A DNA stretch of 45,854 nt, taken from the NCBI RefSeq assembly GCF_025356155.1, contig NZ_JANXUQ010000156.1:1-45854 (forward strand). Reading direction: 5' to 3'. The translations under genes were made by a program, and so were the position numbers. The notes beneath the pieces were generated by a model, which saw only the letters and a list, made by a program, of their open reading frames with translations, searched no databases and was not told the DNA's origin. Of this stretch, positions 13,504 to 22,310 are shown one piece after another (position 1 is the stretch's first letter; the number at the start of each line of letters is the position of its first letter). The stretch is from Rhodoferax sp. GTDB taxonomy: Bacteria > Pseudomonadota > Gammaproteobacteria > Burkholderiales > Burkholderiaceae_C.

Positions 13504-15776
13504 AGCGCCGCACACTGCTGTTGAGCGCGCTCGGCGCCGTGGGTGGTCTGAGTGCCCTGGTTGTGGGCTGGGGCGTGTTGCCCGCCCGCTCACGCCTGGG
13601 CTCGCCCGACCTGATGCTGCCCACACAGGGCGATGTGGCGCTGAACGGCTGGATCAAGATCGCCGCGGACGGCAGCGTTGTGCTGGCCATGCCGCGCAGC
13701 GAAATGGGCCAGGGCGTGCACACCGCGCTGGCCATGCTGGTGGCCGAGGAGCTGGATGTGCCCTTGGCCCGCGTGCGGTTGGAGCAGGCCGGTGCCGACA
13801 AGATCTACGGCAACGTGGCCATGCTGTTGGGCAGCCTGCCCTTCCATCCGCTGGAGTCTGAAGACGGCAACCAGGCCACCAAGGTCAAGGTTGGCCAGTG
13901 GGTGGTCGGCAAGATTGCCCGCGAGCTGGGCATCGACGCCACCGGTGGCTCGTCGACCATTGCCGATGCCTGGGAGCCACTGCGCAACGCAGCCGCCACC
14001 GCCCGTGCCAGCCTGCTGGGTGCAGCCGCCGCGCAGTGGAAGCTGCCAGCACAAGAGTTGCGTGTCAAAGATGGCGTGGTGTCGCACACGTCGGGCAAGA
14101 TCGCGCACTATGGCGAACTGGCTGCAGCAGCGGCAGGCACCGCACCGGGTACCGTTACGGTAAAAGACCGCAAGGACTGGAAGCTGATCGGCCAGCCCGC
14201 ACCCCGAACCGACATACCCGCCAAAACCAATGGCACGGCCCAGTTTGGCTTGGACGTACGCCTGCCCGGCATGCTGTACGCCCAGGCGCGCATGGCACCC
14301 ATGCTGGGCGGCACGGTGGCCAGCATCGATTCAAAAATTGCATTGGCCATGCCCGGCGTAGAGCGCCTCATCACGCTGGATGCGGTGGGCGGCTCTACCG
14401 CCGGTTTTGCGGTAGTGGGCAAGACCACGTGGCATGCGCGCCAGGCCGCACAGGCGGTGGACGCCAAGTGGCAGCAACGTGCGCAGGGTGCTTTGGACAC
14501 CGCGCAGATTGAAGCCCAACTGCTGGCGGCACTGCAACCGGGCGCGGGCAACACCTTCTTTGAAAAAGGCAAAGCTGCAGACGCGGAAAGCCAGGCCGCG
14601 CGCAAGGTGGAAGCCACCTACTTCGCCCCCTATCTGGCCCACGCGACGATGGAGCCCATGAACTGCACCGCGCAGGTCAAAGACGGTAAGGTAGATATCT
14701 GGGCCCCGACCCAGGTGCCGCAGATGGCGCGCGCCATGGCGGCCAAGGTTGCGGGCGTGGATGTTGACAAGGTCACGCTGCACACCACGCTGCTGGGCGG
14801 GGGATTCGGCCGCCGGCTGGACGTGGACTTTGTAGCCCAGGCTGTGCGGGTAGCGATGGAGTGCGGCGGCAAGCCGGTGCAACTGGGCTGGTCACGCGAA
14901 GAGGACACCACACACGACTTCTACCGCCCCATGCATGTGGCCACGCTGCATGCTGCGGTCGATGCACAGGGCACCGTCAGCAGCCTGCGCATCCAATCCG
15001 CGGGAGACGCTATTAGCCCGCGCTGGATGGAGCGCGGCCTGCCCGCCTTGGCAGGCCCTGTTGACATGCCGGACAAGACTACGGCCGAGGGTCTGTTTGA
15101 TTTGCCGTACGACTTTGCCAACCAGCACATGTCGCACGTGGCCACGCGCATGGGCGTGCCCGTGGGCTTTTGGCGGTCCGTCGGCCATTCGCACAATGCC
15201 TTCTTCTCCGAAAGTTTCATGGACGAGCTGGCGTTCGAGACCAAGCAAGACCCTGTCGCGTTTCGCACCGCCTTGCTCAAGGATGCGCCGCGCTATCTGG
15301 CTGTGCTGAAACTGGCGGCTGACAAGTCGCAATGGGGCACCCCCCTGCCCGCCGGTCGTGCGCGCGGCGTTGCCCTGCATGAGTCTTTTGGCAGCATCGT
15401 TGCCGAAGTGGCCGAGGTGTCGCTGCAAGATGGCAAGCCACGCGTACACCGCGTCGTGGTCGCAGTGGACTGCGGCACCGTGGTCAACCCCAACACCGTG
15501 GCGCAGCAGATGGAGAGCGCCGTCATCTTTGGCCTGACGGCGGCGCTGTACAGCAAGATCGATATCAAGGACGGCGCGGTGCAGCAGACCAGCTTCCCCA
15601 ACTATCCCATGGTGATGCTGGCACAAGCCCCGGTGGTGGAGACCTGGATCGTACCCAGCACGCGCGCGCCTGCGGGTGTGGGCGAGCCGGGCGTGCCACC
15701 GCTGGCGCCGGCCGTTGCGAATGCGTTGTTTGTGTTGATGGGCAAGCGGGCGCGGCGGTTGCCGTTGGTTGCTTGA
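13500..15776 (+). CDS. Periplasmic molybdopterin-binding aldehyde/N-heterocycle oxidoreductase, IorB-like
   Basis: The 758-residue protein belongs to the xanthine dehydrogenase family, IorB branch. The N-terminus [16 protein letters not shown] is a Tat-type leader. Molybdopterin-binding motifs include [35 protein letters not shown] and [14 protein letters not shown]. The catalytic Glu is in [17 protein letters not shown] near the C-terminus. There is no FAD subunit, as in the Ior group, where electrons go to a cytochrome or quinone. The substrate may be an aldehyde or N-heterocycle. The gene pair is divergent from the copper operon, and whether the two are linked in function is unknown. Confidence 0.92.
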   Translation: MKRRTLLLSALGAVGGLSALVVGWGVLPARSRLGSPDLMLPTQGDVALNGWIKIAADGSVVLAMPRSEMGQGVHTALAMLVAEELDVPLARVRLEQAGADKIYGNVAMLLGSLPFHPLESEDGNQATKVKVGQWVVGKIARELGIDATGGSSTIADAWEPLRNAAATARASLLGAAAAQWKLPAQELRVKDGVVSHTSGKIAHYGELAAAAAGTAPGTVTVKDRKDWKLIGQPAPRTDIPAKTNGTAQFGLDVRLPGMLYAQARMAPMLGGTVASIDSKIALAMPGVERLITLDAVGGSTAGFAVVGKTTWHARQAAQAVDAKWQQRAQGALDTAQIEAQLLAALQPGAGNTFFEKGKAADAESQAARKVEATYFAPYLAHATMEPMNCTAQVKDGKVDIWAPTQVPQMARAMAAKVAGVDVDKVTLHTTLLGGGFGRRLDVDFVAQAVRVAMECGGKPVQLGWSREEDTTHDFYRPMHVATLHAAVDAQGTVSSLRIQSAGDAISPRWMERGLPALAGPVDMPDKTTAEGLFDLPYDFANQHMSHVATRMGVPVGFWRSVGHSHNAFFSESFMDELAFETKQDPVAFRTALLKDAPRYLAVLKLAADKSQWGTPLPAGRARGVALHESFGSIVAEVAEVSLQDGKPRVHRVVVAVDCGTVVNPNTVAQQMESAVIFGLTAALYSKIDIKDGAVQQTSFPNYPMVMLAQAPVVETWIVPSTRAPAGVGEPGVPPLAPAVANALFVLMGKRARRLPLVA

Positions 15777-15811
15777 TGGGCTCACATTGACGTTAAAAAT
15801 AGAGCAGAAAC

Positions 15812-17101
15812 ATGTCTTCTACCCCTTTGGATATTGGCAAATACCAGATCGAGCGCGAACTGGGGCGTGGAGCCAGCGGTGTGGTGTATCTGGCGCATGA
15901 CACATTCCGGGATAACTGGGTCGCCATCAAGCAGGTACACCCGCACCTGTTGCTAGATCCGGCACAGGCAATCAAGTACCGCCGTCTTCTGCACAACGAG
16001 GCAGTGCTGGTGGGGCAGATCAATCACCCCCATATCGTTTCGCTGATTGATGTGAACGAACGGGCACATCCACCCTATCTTGTGCTCGAATATGTGCAAG
16101 GCCATTCTCTGGAGCAGCACACCAAACCCGACACGCTGCTGCCAGTGCCAGAGGTGTTGGATATCGCCTTCAAGTGTTGCAATGCGCTGGAGTACGCGCA
16201 TCTGCACGGACTGGTGCACCGCGATATCAAACCGGCGAATATTTTGCTGCGCAACGATGGCGAGGTAAAACTTACTGACTTTGGCGCGGCCATGTCACAG
16301 AACGGCGATGTCACGCAACTGGCGGGGCTTATGGGCTCGCCAGCTTACATGTCGCCTGAGCAGATACGCGAAGAGAAGCTCACACAACAATCCGACATGT
16401 TCTCGCTCGGCGTGGTTCTCTATGAACTCCTGACCGGTCAAAAGCCATTTCAAGGGGATAGTGACTACGCCACTATTTACAAAATTGGGGCGGAAGAGCC
16501 CGCCTCCATCCGGGTGCTACGGCCGGAACTACCCAGAGAGCTCAGTGAACTCGTTCGCACCGCCCTCGCAAAAAAGCCTACAGATCGTTTTGCCAATTGG
16601 GGGGCCTTCGCGAATGCGATCTATGGCGCCAACGGCAGCGTTGTGACGCTGTCCAGCCAGATAACCGAACTGGAGCAGTTCCAGAAGCTGCGTCGCCTGG
16701 ACTTCATGCGCGACTTCAGCGACGTAGCCATCTGGGAGACGCTGCGTTTGGGTCGCATTCGCAAGCTTGAACGCGGAACCGTGCTGATGAAAGAAGACTC
16801 CATTGGCCGCTCGTTCTACCTCTTGCTGGAAGGTGCGGTGAAGGTCACCAAAAAAGACCTGGCACTGACCAAGTTGAAAGCGGGAGTGAGCATTGGCGAA
16901 ATGGCCTACCTGCAACCCGGTGAAAACGTCCGGTCCGCCACGGTCACTGCGGAGACGGATATTTCCGTACTTAAGCTCAAGAGTATCTCGGTCAAGCAGG
17001 CCTCGGTAGAACTGCAGTCCTGCTTTGACAAGGCGTTTATCAAGATGCTGGTAACCCGCCTGATTGCGGCAAACCAGCAGTTGTCCGAATGGGATTTGTG
17101 A
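15812..17101 (+). CDS. Ser/Thr protein kinase fused to a cyclic-nucleotide-binding domain
   Basis: The 429-residue protein has a Hanks-type kinase domain (about 10-270). Its G-loop is GRGASGVVY (18-26), with Lys40 in AIK, Glu63, HRDIKPAN with catalytic Asp138, DFG at 156-158, and GSPAYMSPEQ. All catalytic residues are present. A Crp-like cyclic-nucleotide-binding domain follows (about 300-420), with LERGTVLMKEDSIGRSFYLL, a phosphate-binding loop IGEMAYLQ, and Arg in NVRSATV. No transmembrane segment is visible. The fusion suggests a cytosolic kinase switched by cAMP or cGMP, or one using a nucleotide-free Crp fold. No phosphatase or substrate gene is adjacent. Confidence 0.92.
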   Translation: MSSTPLDIGKYQIERELGRGASGVVYLAHDTFRDNWVAIKQVHPHLLLDPAQAIKYRRLLHNEAVLVGQINHPHIVSLIDVNERAHPPYLVLEYVQGHSLEQHTKPDTLLPVPEVLDIAFKCCNALEYAHLHGLVHRDIKPANILLRNDGEVKLTDFGAAMSQNGDVTQLAGLMGSPAYMSPEQIREEKLTQQSDMFSLGVVLYELLTGQKPFQGDSDYATIYKIGAEEPASIRVLRPELPRELSELVRTALAKKPTDRFANWGAFANAIYGANGSVVTLSSQITELEQFQKLRRLDFMRDFSDVAIWETLRLGRIRKLERGTVLMKEDSIGRSFYLLLEGAVKVTKKDLALTKLKAGVSIGEMAYLQPGENVRSATVTAETDISVLKLKSISVKQASVELQSCFDKAFIKMLVTRLIAANQQLSEWDL

Positions 17102-17128
17102 CCGAGGCAACGTGAGGTTAACGCCGCG

Positions 17129-19645
17129 TCAATTCTCCGCCTTCCCCACCGGCGCATTCTTCACATACTTGTCAAACCACCGCACCATCTCATAAATGAG
17201 CTGTTCGTTGGATTCCATGGCCGTGTACCAATGCGGCTCGTTCGGCAGCATGACCAGGCGCGTGGTGCCGCCATTGCCGCGGATGGCCTCAAACAGTTTG
17301 TTGGCTTGCAACGGCGTGGTGCCCGGGTTGGCATCATCTGCACCGTGGACAATCAGGATGGGGGTCTTCAGCTTGTCGGCATAGAAGAACGGCGAGACTT
17401 TTTGGTACACGTCTGGCGACTCCCACACCGAGCGGCGCTCGCTCTGAAACCCGAAAGGCGTCAGCGTCTTGTTGTACGAGCCGCTGGTGGCCACGCCGGC
17501 GCGGAACAGGTCCGAGTGCGCTAGCAGGTTGGCCGTCATCAACGCGCCATGGCTGTGGCCGGTCACGCCCACACGTGCAGGGTCGGCCACGCCCAGGCGC
17601 ACAGCTTCATCCACCGCTGCCTTGGCGTCTGCCACCAATTGCTCCGTGTAGGTGTCGTACGCTTTCCTGGGGTCGCCAACAATGGGGAAGGACGCGTTGT
17701 CGATGATCGCGTAGCCCGCCAGCAGCAGCAGGCGGTACTGGCGCAGGCGGGTAAAGGTGGCTTGTGAACCGGTGACCTGGCCGGCCTTGGAGGCGTCGGC
17801 ATAGTCCAGCGGGTAGGCATACAGAATGGTGGGCACGCGGGTGCCTTCTACATAGCCGGGCGGCGTGTACAGCGTGAAGGACAGGTCCAGCCCGTCGGCA
17901 CGTTTGTATTTGACCAGACGCTTTTTGATGCCACGCACCACAGGCGCAGGGTCAGGTATGAGGGTCACAGCGACACGGGTGGTTGCCAGGGCGGCTTCAC
18001 CAGTGGCAGGGGCATCCGCAGCGGCGCCCAGTGTGCGCAAAAATACATTGGGCGGCTCCACCGCCGTTTGGCGCAGTGTGACGAAGCTACGCATATCGCC
18101 ACCAGCAAACGACAAGAAGCGCTCAAAGGCGTCCTTGTCGCTGCGAAACAGACGCTCAGACTTTTGCGTCGTCAGGTTCAGCTTGTCCAGAAACGGACGA
18201 TCGCCATCGGGCGACGCGCCCATGCCCGACAGGTAGATGGCGTCACCATCCATGCGGACCACGCGCATGCCGTTACCCAGCTTGCGCCAGACGGGGCTGC
18301 CGGGATTGGCATACTTTTCTTCAGACGACCGGTCAAACAGCAGGCGCGGCTTTTGTTGGCTGTCGTCGACATTGATGACAAAGGTGCGCGTCCAATGGCG
18401 GTTGTGGTCGTATTCGTACAGCAGGCCGGTGTTGGCACGCTCGGTCCAGGCAATGCCCTGGAAGCGTTGCTCGGTGCGGGTGATCTCGACCGCCGGCGCG
18501 GTGAACGGCGCCTTTTGCAGCATGACCTTGTCGCGTGCGGGCACCTTCACATTCCAGTCACCCCCGTCCAGCGCCTCGGCCCAGACCAGCGTGGCCGGTT
18601 CGGTGGCGCGCCAGTCGAATTCGCGCGGGCCCAGGGGCTCGCCGTGGATGGGCACACGGTCTGCCAACGGCAGCGTCGCGATGGGGTGGCGCACGATTTT
18701 TGCGCGGTTGGCCGTGTCCCACACTTCGACATCGCGCGGGAAGCGCTCATGCGTGGTCACATATGAATACGGCTTGTGGATGGAGACGACCAGGACATGG
18801 CGACCGTCCGGTGCGGGTTGCAGCGATTCCACATTTGCGGGCTGGCCCAGACGCGTGATTTTGGATGTAGCGGTGTCGACCAGGGCGACCTGCGCGCTGG
18901 CGTAGTAATCGAACAGGTCCTCGTCGTGTTTGTTGTTCAGCGTGTCGCGGGTCTCATAGGTGCTGCTCTGCCCTTTTTCGCCATCGGCTTCCTGGATGCT
19001 GGGGCCTGCAGGCACCAGCGGTGCTGTGGGCGGTGCGCCGAGGTTGTCGGGTACCAGCTTGACCAGCAATGTCTTCTGGTCGGGCATCCACCGCAGCTCA
19101 TGGTCCAGCATGGGGTTCAGGCGGGCGCCGGGTATCTTGTGGACCTTGCCAGTATTGACGTCGCCCACCCAAAGCTCGACCGAATCGATTGCGACATTGG
19201 TAAACGCAAACTGTTTGCCGTCTGCAGACCACTGCGGGTTATCGGCGCAGGCGCCTGCGGGCAGATTGACGGGCGTGCGCGTGCCGCCCGCCACCTGCAC
19301 CAGCTCCAGGCCAATGGCGCAGGGCTTGATGCCATAGCCGCCAGGGGTGTCGTGCTTGCTGTGGTTGCGGGTCTCCACGCGCGCTCCGGCCAGGCGCAGG
19401 AAGGGCGTTGCCACCCGCGCCATCAATGGGTAGTCTTGCCACGAGACCAGCAGGATCTTGTCCTGCGTGGGGCTGACGCTGGGCACAGGCGGCGACGGTG
19501 CGCGCATGACGTCCAGAATTTCCTTGGGCGGCTGGCTGTAGCCGGATGGGGCGCCAGGGGCTGTGGCAGCGAGCGCAGCAGGTGTGGCGATGGCGGCAAG
19601 CGCCGCAAGCAAGGAATACCGGATGAGGAAGTTCGGGCGTAGCAC
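17129..19645 (-). CDS. Secreted prolyl-oligopeptidase family (S9) serine peptidase
   Basis: The 838-residue protein has a signal peptide (ending AALAA), a long beta-propeller-like part, and a C-terminal alpha/beta-hydrolase domain. Ser698 in GVTGHSHGALM, Asp770 or 771 in VHGADDANP and His805 in LPNEPHWY form the catalytic triad. The family also contains a glutamyl endopeptidase group with a similar start (QPPKEILDVMRAP). The start codon is GTG with GGAG nine bases upstream. It probably degrades peptides in the periplasm. The gene is convergent with the kinase gene (27 bases between) and divergent from the DUF2177 gene. Confidence 0.93.
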   Translation of the reverse strand: MLRPNFLIRYSLLAALAAIATPAALAATAPGAPSGYSQPPKEILDVMRAPSPPVPSVSPTQDKILLVSWQDYPLMARVATPFLRLAGARVETRNHSKHDTPGGYGIKPCAIGLELVQVAGGTRTPVNLPAGACADNPQWSADGKQFAFTNVAIDSVELWVGDVNTGKVHKIPGARLNPMLDHELRWMPDQKTLLVKLVPDNLGAPPTAPLVPAGPSIQEADGEKGQSSTYETRDTLNNKHDEDLFDYYASAQVALVDTATSKITRLGQPANVESLQPAPDGRHVLVVSIHKPYSYVTTHERFPRDVEVWDTANRAKIVRHPIATLPLADRVPIHGEPLGPREFDWRATEPATLVWAEALDGGDWNVKVPARDKVMLQKAPFTAPAVEITRTEQRFQGIAWTERANTGLLYEYDHNRHWTRTFVINVDDSQQKPRLLFDRSSEEKYANPGSPVWRKLGNGMRVVRMDGDAIYLSGMGASPDGDRPFLDKLNLTTQKSERLFRSDKDAFERFLSFAGGDMRSFVTLRQTAVEPPNVFLRTLGAAADAPATGEAALATTRVAVTLIPDPAPVVRGIKKRLVKYKRADGLDLSFTLYTPPGYVEGTRVPTILYAYPLDYADASKAGQVTGSQATFTRLRQYRLLLLAGYAIIDNASFPIVGDPRKAYDTYTEQLVADAKAAVDEAVRLGVADPARVGVTGHSHGALMTANLLAHSDLFRAGVATSGSYNKTLTPFGFQSERRSVWESPDVYQKVSPFFYADKLKTPILIVHGADDANPGTTPLQANKLFEAIRGNGGTTRLVMLPNEPHWYTAMESNEQLIYEMVRWFDKYVKNAPVGKAEN

Positions 19646-19787
19646 TGGTGAAGTCTCCGTGTGGTGGACCGCGATTTACGGGTTGCGCGGCGGCAGAACG
19701 GCGATCCTACAGTACGGGAGAGCACAAACGGATACGGGTTTTGCCGGTATCGTAGAAGCTTATGACGTGCCGCAAAAGGAAAATGCA

Positions 19788-20195
19788 ATGAACAAATACC
19801 TCGTCGCCTACGCAGGCACCGCAGTCGCGATGGTCGCACTGGACATGCTATGGCTGGGGCTTATCGCCAAGCCGCTGTACCAGCAAGGCATAGGCCATCT
19901 GATGGCGGACAAGATCAATGTGCCGGTAGCAGTGTTGTTTTACGTGCTGTATGCGGTGGGTCTGGTGATCTTTGCCGTGTCTCCGCACACCGGCGGTTAC
20001 GGCTGGGGCAAGACGGCCACGATGGCGGCGCTATTCGGATTCTTCGCCTACGCCACGTATGACCTGACCAACTTGTCCACTCTGAAGGGTTGGCCACTGG
20101 GCTTGTCGCTGATCGACATAGCGTGGGGTATGTTTGTCAGCACTGCGGCGGCGTGTGCAGGAAAGGCTTCCCTCGATTGGATGGGCAACACTTAA
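19788..20195 (+). CDS. DUF2177 family membrane protein
   Basis: The 135-residue protein has four hydrophobic segments (about 5-24, 45-64, 75-92, 105-125). It carries the DUF2177 hallmarks ALDMLWLGLIAKPLYQ near the start and FFAYATYDLTNLSTLKGWP in the middle. AAAGGA stands before the ATG at 19788; longer open frame upstream is not needed. Function is unknown. A YihY-type membrane protein gene follows after 23 bases in the same direction. Confidence 0.88.
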   Translation: MNKYLVAYAGTAVAMVALDMLWLGLIAKPLYQQGIGHLMADKINVPVAVLFYVLYAVGLVIFAVSPHTGGYGWGKTATMAALFGFFAYATYDLTNLSTLKGWPLGLSLIDIAWGMFVSTAAACAGKASLDWMGNT

Positions 20196-20218
20196 ACCCT
20201 ACGCAGAACATAAACAAA

Positions 20219-21169
20219 ATGCCGTTACCCCCATCACTGCCCCGAATACCCATTGAGAAATCTGCCCAACTGTGGGCTATGTTGCGCCAAGTTTTCGCAG
20301 CCTGGTCTGACGACTACGTGCCCAGCATGGGGGCGGCGCTGGCGTATTACACGATGTTCTCTCTAGCCCCACTGTTGCTGATTGTGATTGCTGTCGCGGG
20401 GCTGGTGTTTGGTCAAGACGCGGCACGTGGCGAAATAGAGGCGCAGTTGCGCGCGTTAATGGGCGAAGGCAGCGCAATAGCAGTTCAGGAGCTACTCAAA
20501 AGCGTGCGCGAACCAGCATCAAGCATAGCGGCCACGGTCGTGGGTGTTGTGCTGTTGCTGGTGGGAGCGACATCGGTTTTTGGCGAGCTGCAAGACACGC
20601 TGAACCGGATCTGGAAAGCGCCCGTGCGCAGCAAGGTGGGCGGCTGGATCAAACTGATCCGCTCAAGAATGCTGTCGTTTGGCATGATCATGGCGCTGGG
20701 CTTCTTGCTGGTCGTCTCGTTGGTGCTCAGCGCAGCGCTGTCCGTAGCGGGCCGGTGGTGGGGTCCGGCTTTTGGCGATTGGGCGCTATTGGCTTCGGTA
20801 GCCAATTCGCTGAGCAGCTTCTTTGTCGTGGCCGCCATGTTTGCGTTCATCTACAAGGTTATGCCCAATGTGCACGTGCAGTGGAGCGATGTGTGGGTCG
20901 GTGCGCTGGTCACCGCCATGCTCTTCGCGGCTGGCAAATACCTGATCGGGTTGTACATAGGCCACAGCGGCGTGGTCTCGGGCTTTGGTGCCGCAGGGTC
21001 GCTGGTGGTCGTAATGCTATGGGTTTATTACTCGGCGCAGATCTTTTTGATGGGTGCGGAGTTCACCTGGATTTATGCCAATACGTTTGGCTCGCGTAGC
21101 GGGGTTGCCAAGCCCGACAGCACAGGGTTGGAAGGGATTATTATTGCTACGACGCTACAAAATCAATAG
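20219..21169 (+). CDS. YihY/UPF0761 (BrkB-like) inner membrane protein
   Basis: The 316-residue protein has six or so transmembrane segments and family motifs: DDYVPSMGAALAYYTMFSLAPLL (split by the first helix), VGATSVFGELQDTLNRIW, YKVMPN and WVYYSAQIFLMGAEFTW. The family was once annotated as tRNA-processing RNase BN, which is wrong; its role is not settled. The start at 20219 gives the usual N-terminus; the open frame upstream overlaps the DUF2177 gene. The last residues and the TAG stop are encoded by repeat copy D. Confidence 0.92.
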   Translation: MPLPPSLPRIPIEKSAQLWAMLRQVFAAWSDDYVPSMGAALAYYTMFSLAPLLLIVIAVAGLVFGQDAARGEIEAQLRALMGEGSAIAVQELLKSVREPASSIAATVVGVVLLLVGATSVFGELQDTLNRIWKAPVRSKVGGWIKLIRSRMLSFGMIMALGFLLVVSLVLSAALSVAGRWWGPAFGDWALLASVANSLSSFFVVAAMFAFIYKVMPNVHVQWSDVWVGALVTAMLFAAGKYLIGLYIGHSGVVSGFGAAGSLVVVMLWVYYSAQIFLMGAEFTWIYANTFGSRSGVAKPDSTGLEGIIIATTLQNQ

Positions 21170-21208
21170 CTTCTAACGCATATTCCACGAGGGCTACCGG
21201 CCGAAATA
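21154..21208 (+). repeat. Dispersed 50-bp repeat, copy D, at the convergent ends of two genes
   Basis: The family consensus, from seven copies, is a hairpin GCTAC-N6/7-GTAGC, about 8 bases, then GCATATTCCACGAGGGCTAG, then a GGCCGATTT-like end. Copy D is GCTACAAAATCAATAGC, GCATATTCCACGAGGGCTAC, CGGCCGAAATA. It supplies the stop codon of the YihY gene (21167-21169, +) and that of the YkvA-like gene (21196-21194, -). Confidence 0.82.
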
Positions 21209-21574
21209 GTCAATAAGCCACCGACCGGCAAACCACGCACCCAACAACCACAGGATCACGAAGCAGGCTGCAGCGGTGTAACTAACCGGTTTGTTGGCGG
21301 CTTGCACGGCTTTGGCCCGCGCAGCCTCCAAAACTTCTGGCGGCGTGAGCCAGATCACCAAGGCCAGACCCAACGGCACGATCACCAAGTCATCCAGATA
21401 CCCAATGACCGGGATGAAATCGGGGATGAGGTCAATGGGGCTGAACGCATACGCAGCCACCAGCAGGGCCAGCAGGCGCACAAGTGTTGGCGTGCGGGGG
21501 TCACGCGCCGCGTAGTACACGGTTAGCGCGTGCTGCTTGAGCTGCCTGGCCTGGGCTTTGAGGGTGGCGAACAT
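21194..21574 (-). CDS. YkvA family (DUF1232) membrane protein
   Basis: The 126-residue protein has the DUF1232 core: YYAARDPRTPTLVRLLALLV, AYAFSPIDLIPDFIPVIGYL and DDLVIVPLGLALVIWL. A third hydrophobic segment follows near the C-terminus (about 100-118). Function is unknown. It is convergent with the YihY gene and ends within repeat copy D; repeat copy E lies just upstream of its start. Confidence 0.9.
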   Translation of the reverse strand: MFATLKAQARQLKQHALTVYYAARDPRTPTLVRLLALLVAAYAFSPIDLIPDFIPVIGYLDDLVIVPLGLALVIWLTPPEVLEAARAKAVQAANKPVSYTAAACFVILWLLGAWFAGRWLIDYFGR

Positions 21575-21597
21575 GGGGTTTTCAGTACTCTTTAAAC

Positions 21598-21652
21598 GCT
21601 ACAACAATCGTAGCGCCAAAGGCATATCGCACGAGGGCTAGCGGCTGATTTC
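21598..21652 (+). repeat. Dispersed 50-bp repeat, copy E
   Basis: It reads GCTACAACAATCGTAGC (hairpin), GGCATATCGCACGAGGGCTAG and CGGCTGATTT. It lies between the start of the YkvA-like gene and the end of thiQ. With copy D it flanks the YkvA-like gene in direct orientation, 444 bases apart. Confidence 0.82.
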
Positions 21653-21665
21653 TCATAAGGCTTCG

Positions 21666-22310
21666 TCACCAAACGGCCTGCAAACCACCCTGCACCACCC
21701 GGTACCCCCGCGTCCCCATGGCCCGTGCCTCGGCCTCGTCATGCGTGACCAGCACGGTGGCCATATTGAACTCGGCAATGCGTTGTCGGAACTCTTCGCG
21801 CAGTTGCAAACGCATTTCGGCGTCCAGCGCGGAGAACGGTTCGTCCAGCAACAGGACGCGCGGGCGCGTGATCAGAGCGCGGGCCAAGGCCACGCGTTGC
21901 TGTTCGCCGCCGGATAGTTGTGTCACGCGTGCGCGCGCAAAGTCTTGCAGGCCGAAACGCTCTAGCAGGGCGCAGGCCTGGGTGCGTGCGTCCGCCTTGC
22001 GCAGGCCCTGCTCCACCAAACCAAAAGCTACGTTGTCTTGCACATTCAGGTGAGGGAACAGCGCAAAGTCCTGGAACATCAGCGCGAAACGGCGGCGCTC
22101 GGGGGGTAGATGGGTGATGTCTTGGTCGTCAAACATCACACGGCCAGCATCTGCAGGCTCCAGACCCGCAACGATCTTCAGCAAGGTGCTCTTGCCGCTG
22201 CCGGACGCCCCGAGGATCGCCACCGTCTCGCCGGACGCTACGCGCAGGCTCACGTCGCGCAGCAATACGCGCGACCGCCAGTCTTTGGAAATGGTGTGTA
22301 ACTCAAGCAT
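21666..22310 (-). CDS. thiQ: Thiamine ABC transporter ATP-binding protein
   Basis: The 214-residue protein has Walker A GASGSGKST, the Q-loop MFQDFALFPHLNV, signature LSGGEQQRVALARAL and Walker B VLLLDEPFSALD, in the ThiQ/PotA-like class. It overlaps the permease gene by eight bases and is the third gene of thiB-thiP-thiQ. The start at 22310 gives MLELHTISKDW, the usual ThiQ opening. It powers uptake of thiamine or a related vitamin form. Confidence 0.92.
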   Translation of the reverse strand: MLELHTISKDWRSRVLLRDVSLRVASGETVAILGASGSGKSTLLKIVAGLEPADAGRVMFDDQDITHLPPERRRFALMFQDFALFPHLNVQDNVAFGLVEQGLRKADARTQACALLERFGLQDFARARVTQLSGGEQQRVALARALITRPRVLLLDEPFSALDAEMRLQLREEFRQRIAEFNMATVLVTHDEAEARAMGTRGYRVVQGGLQAVW

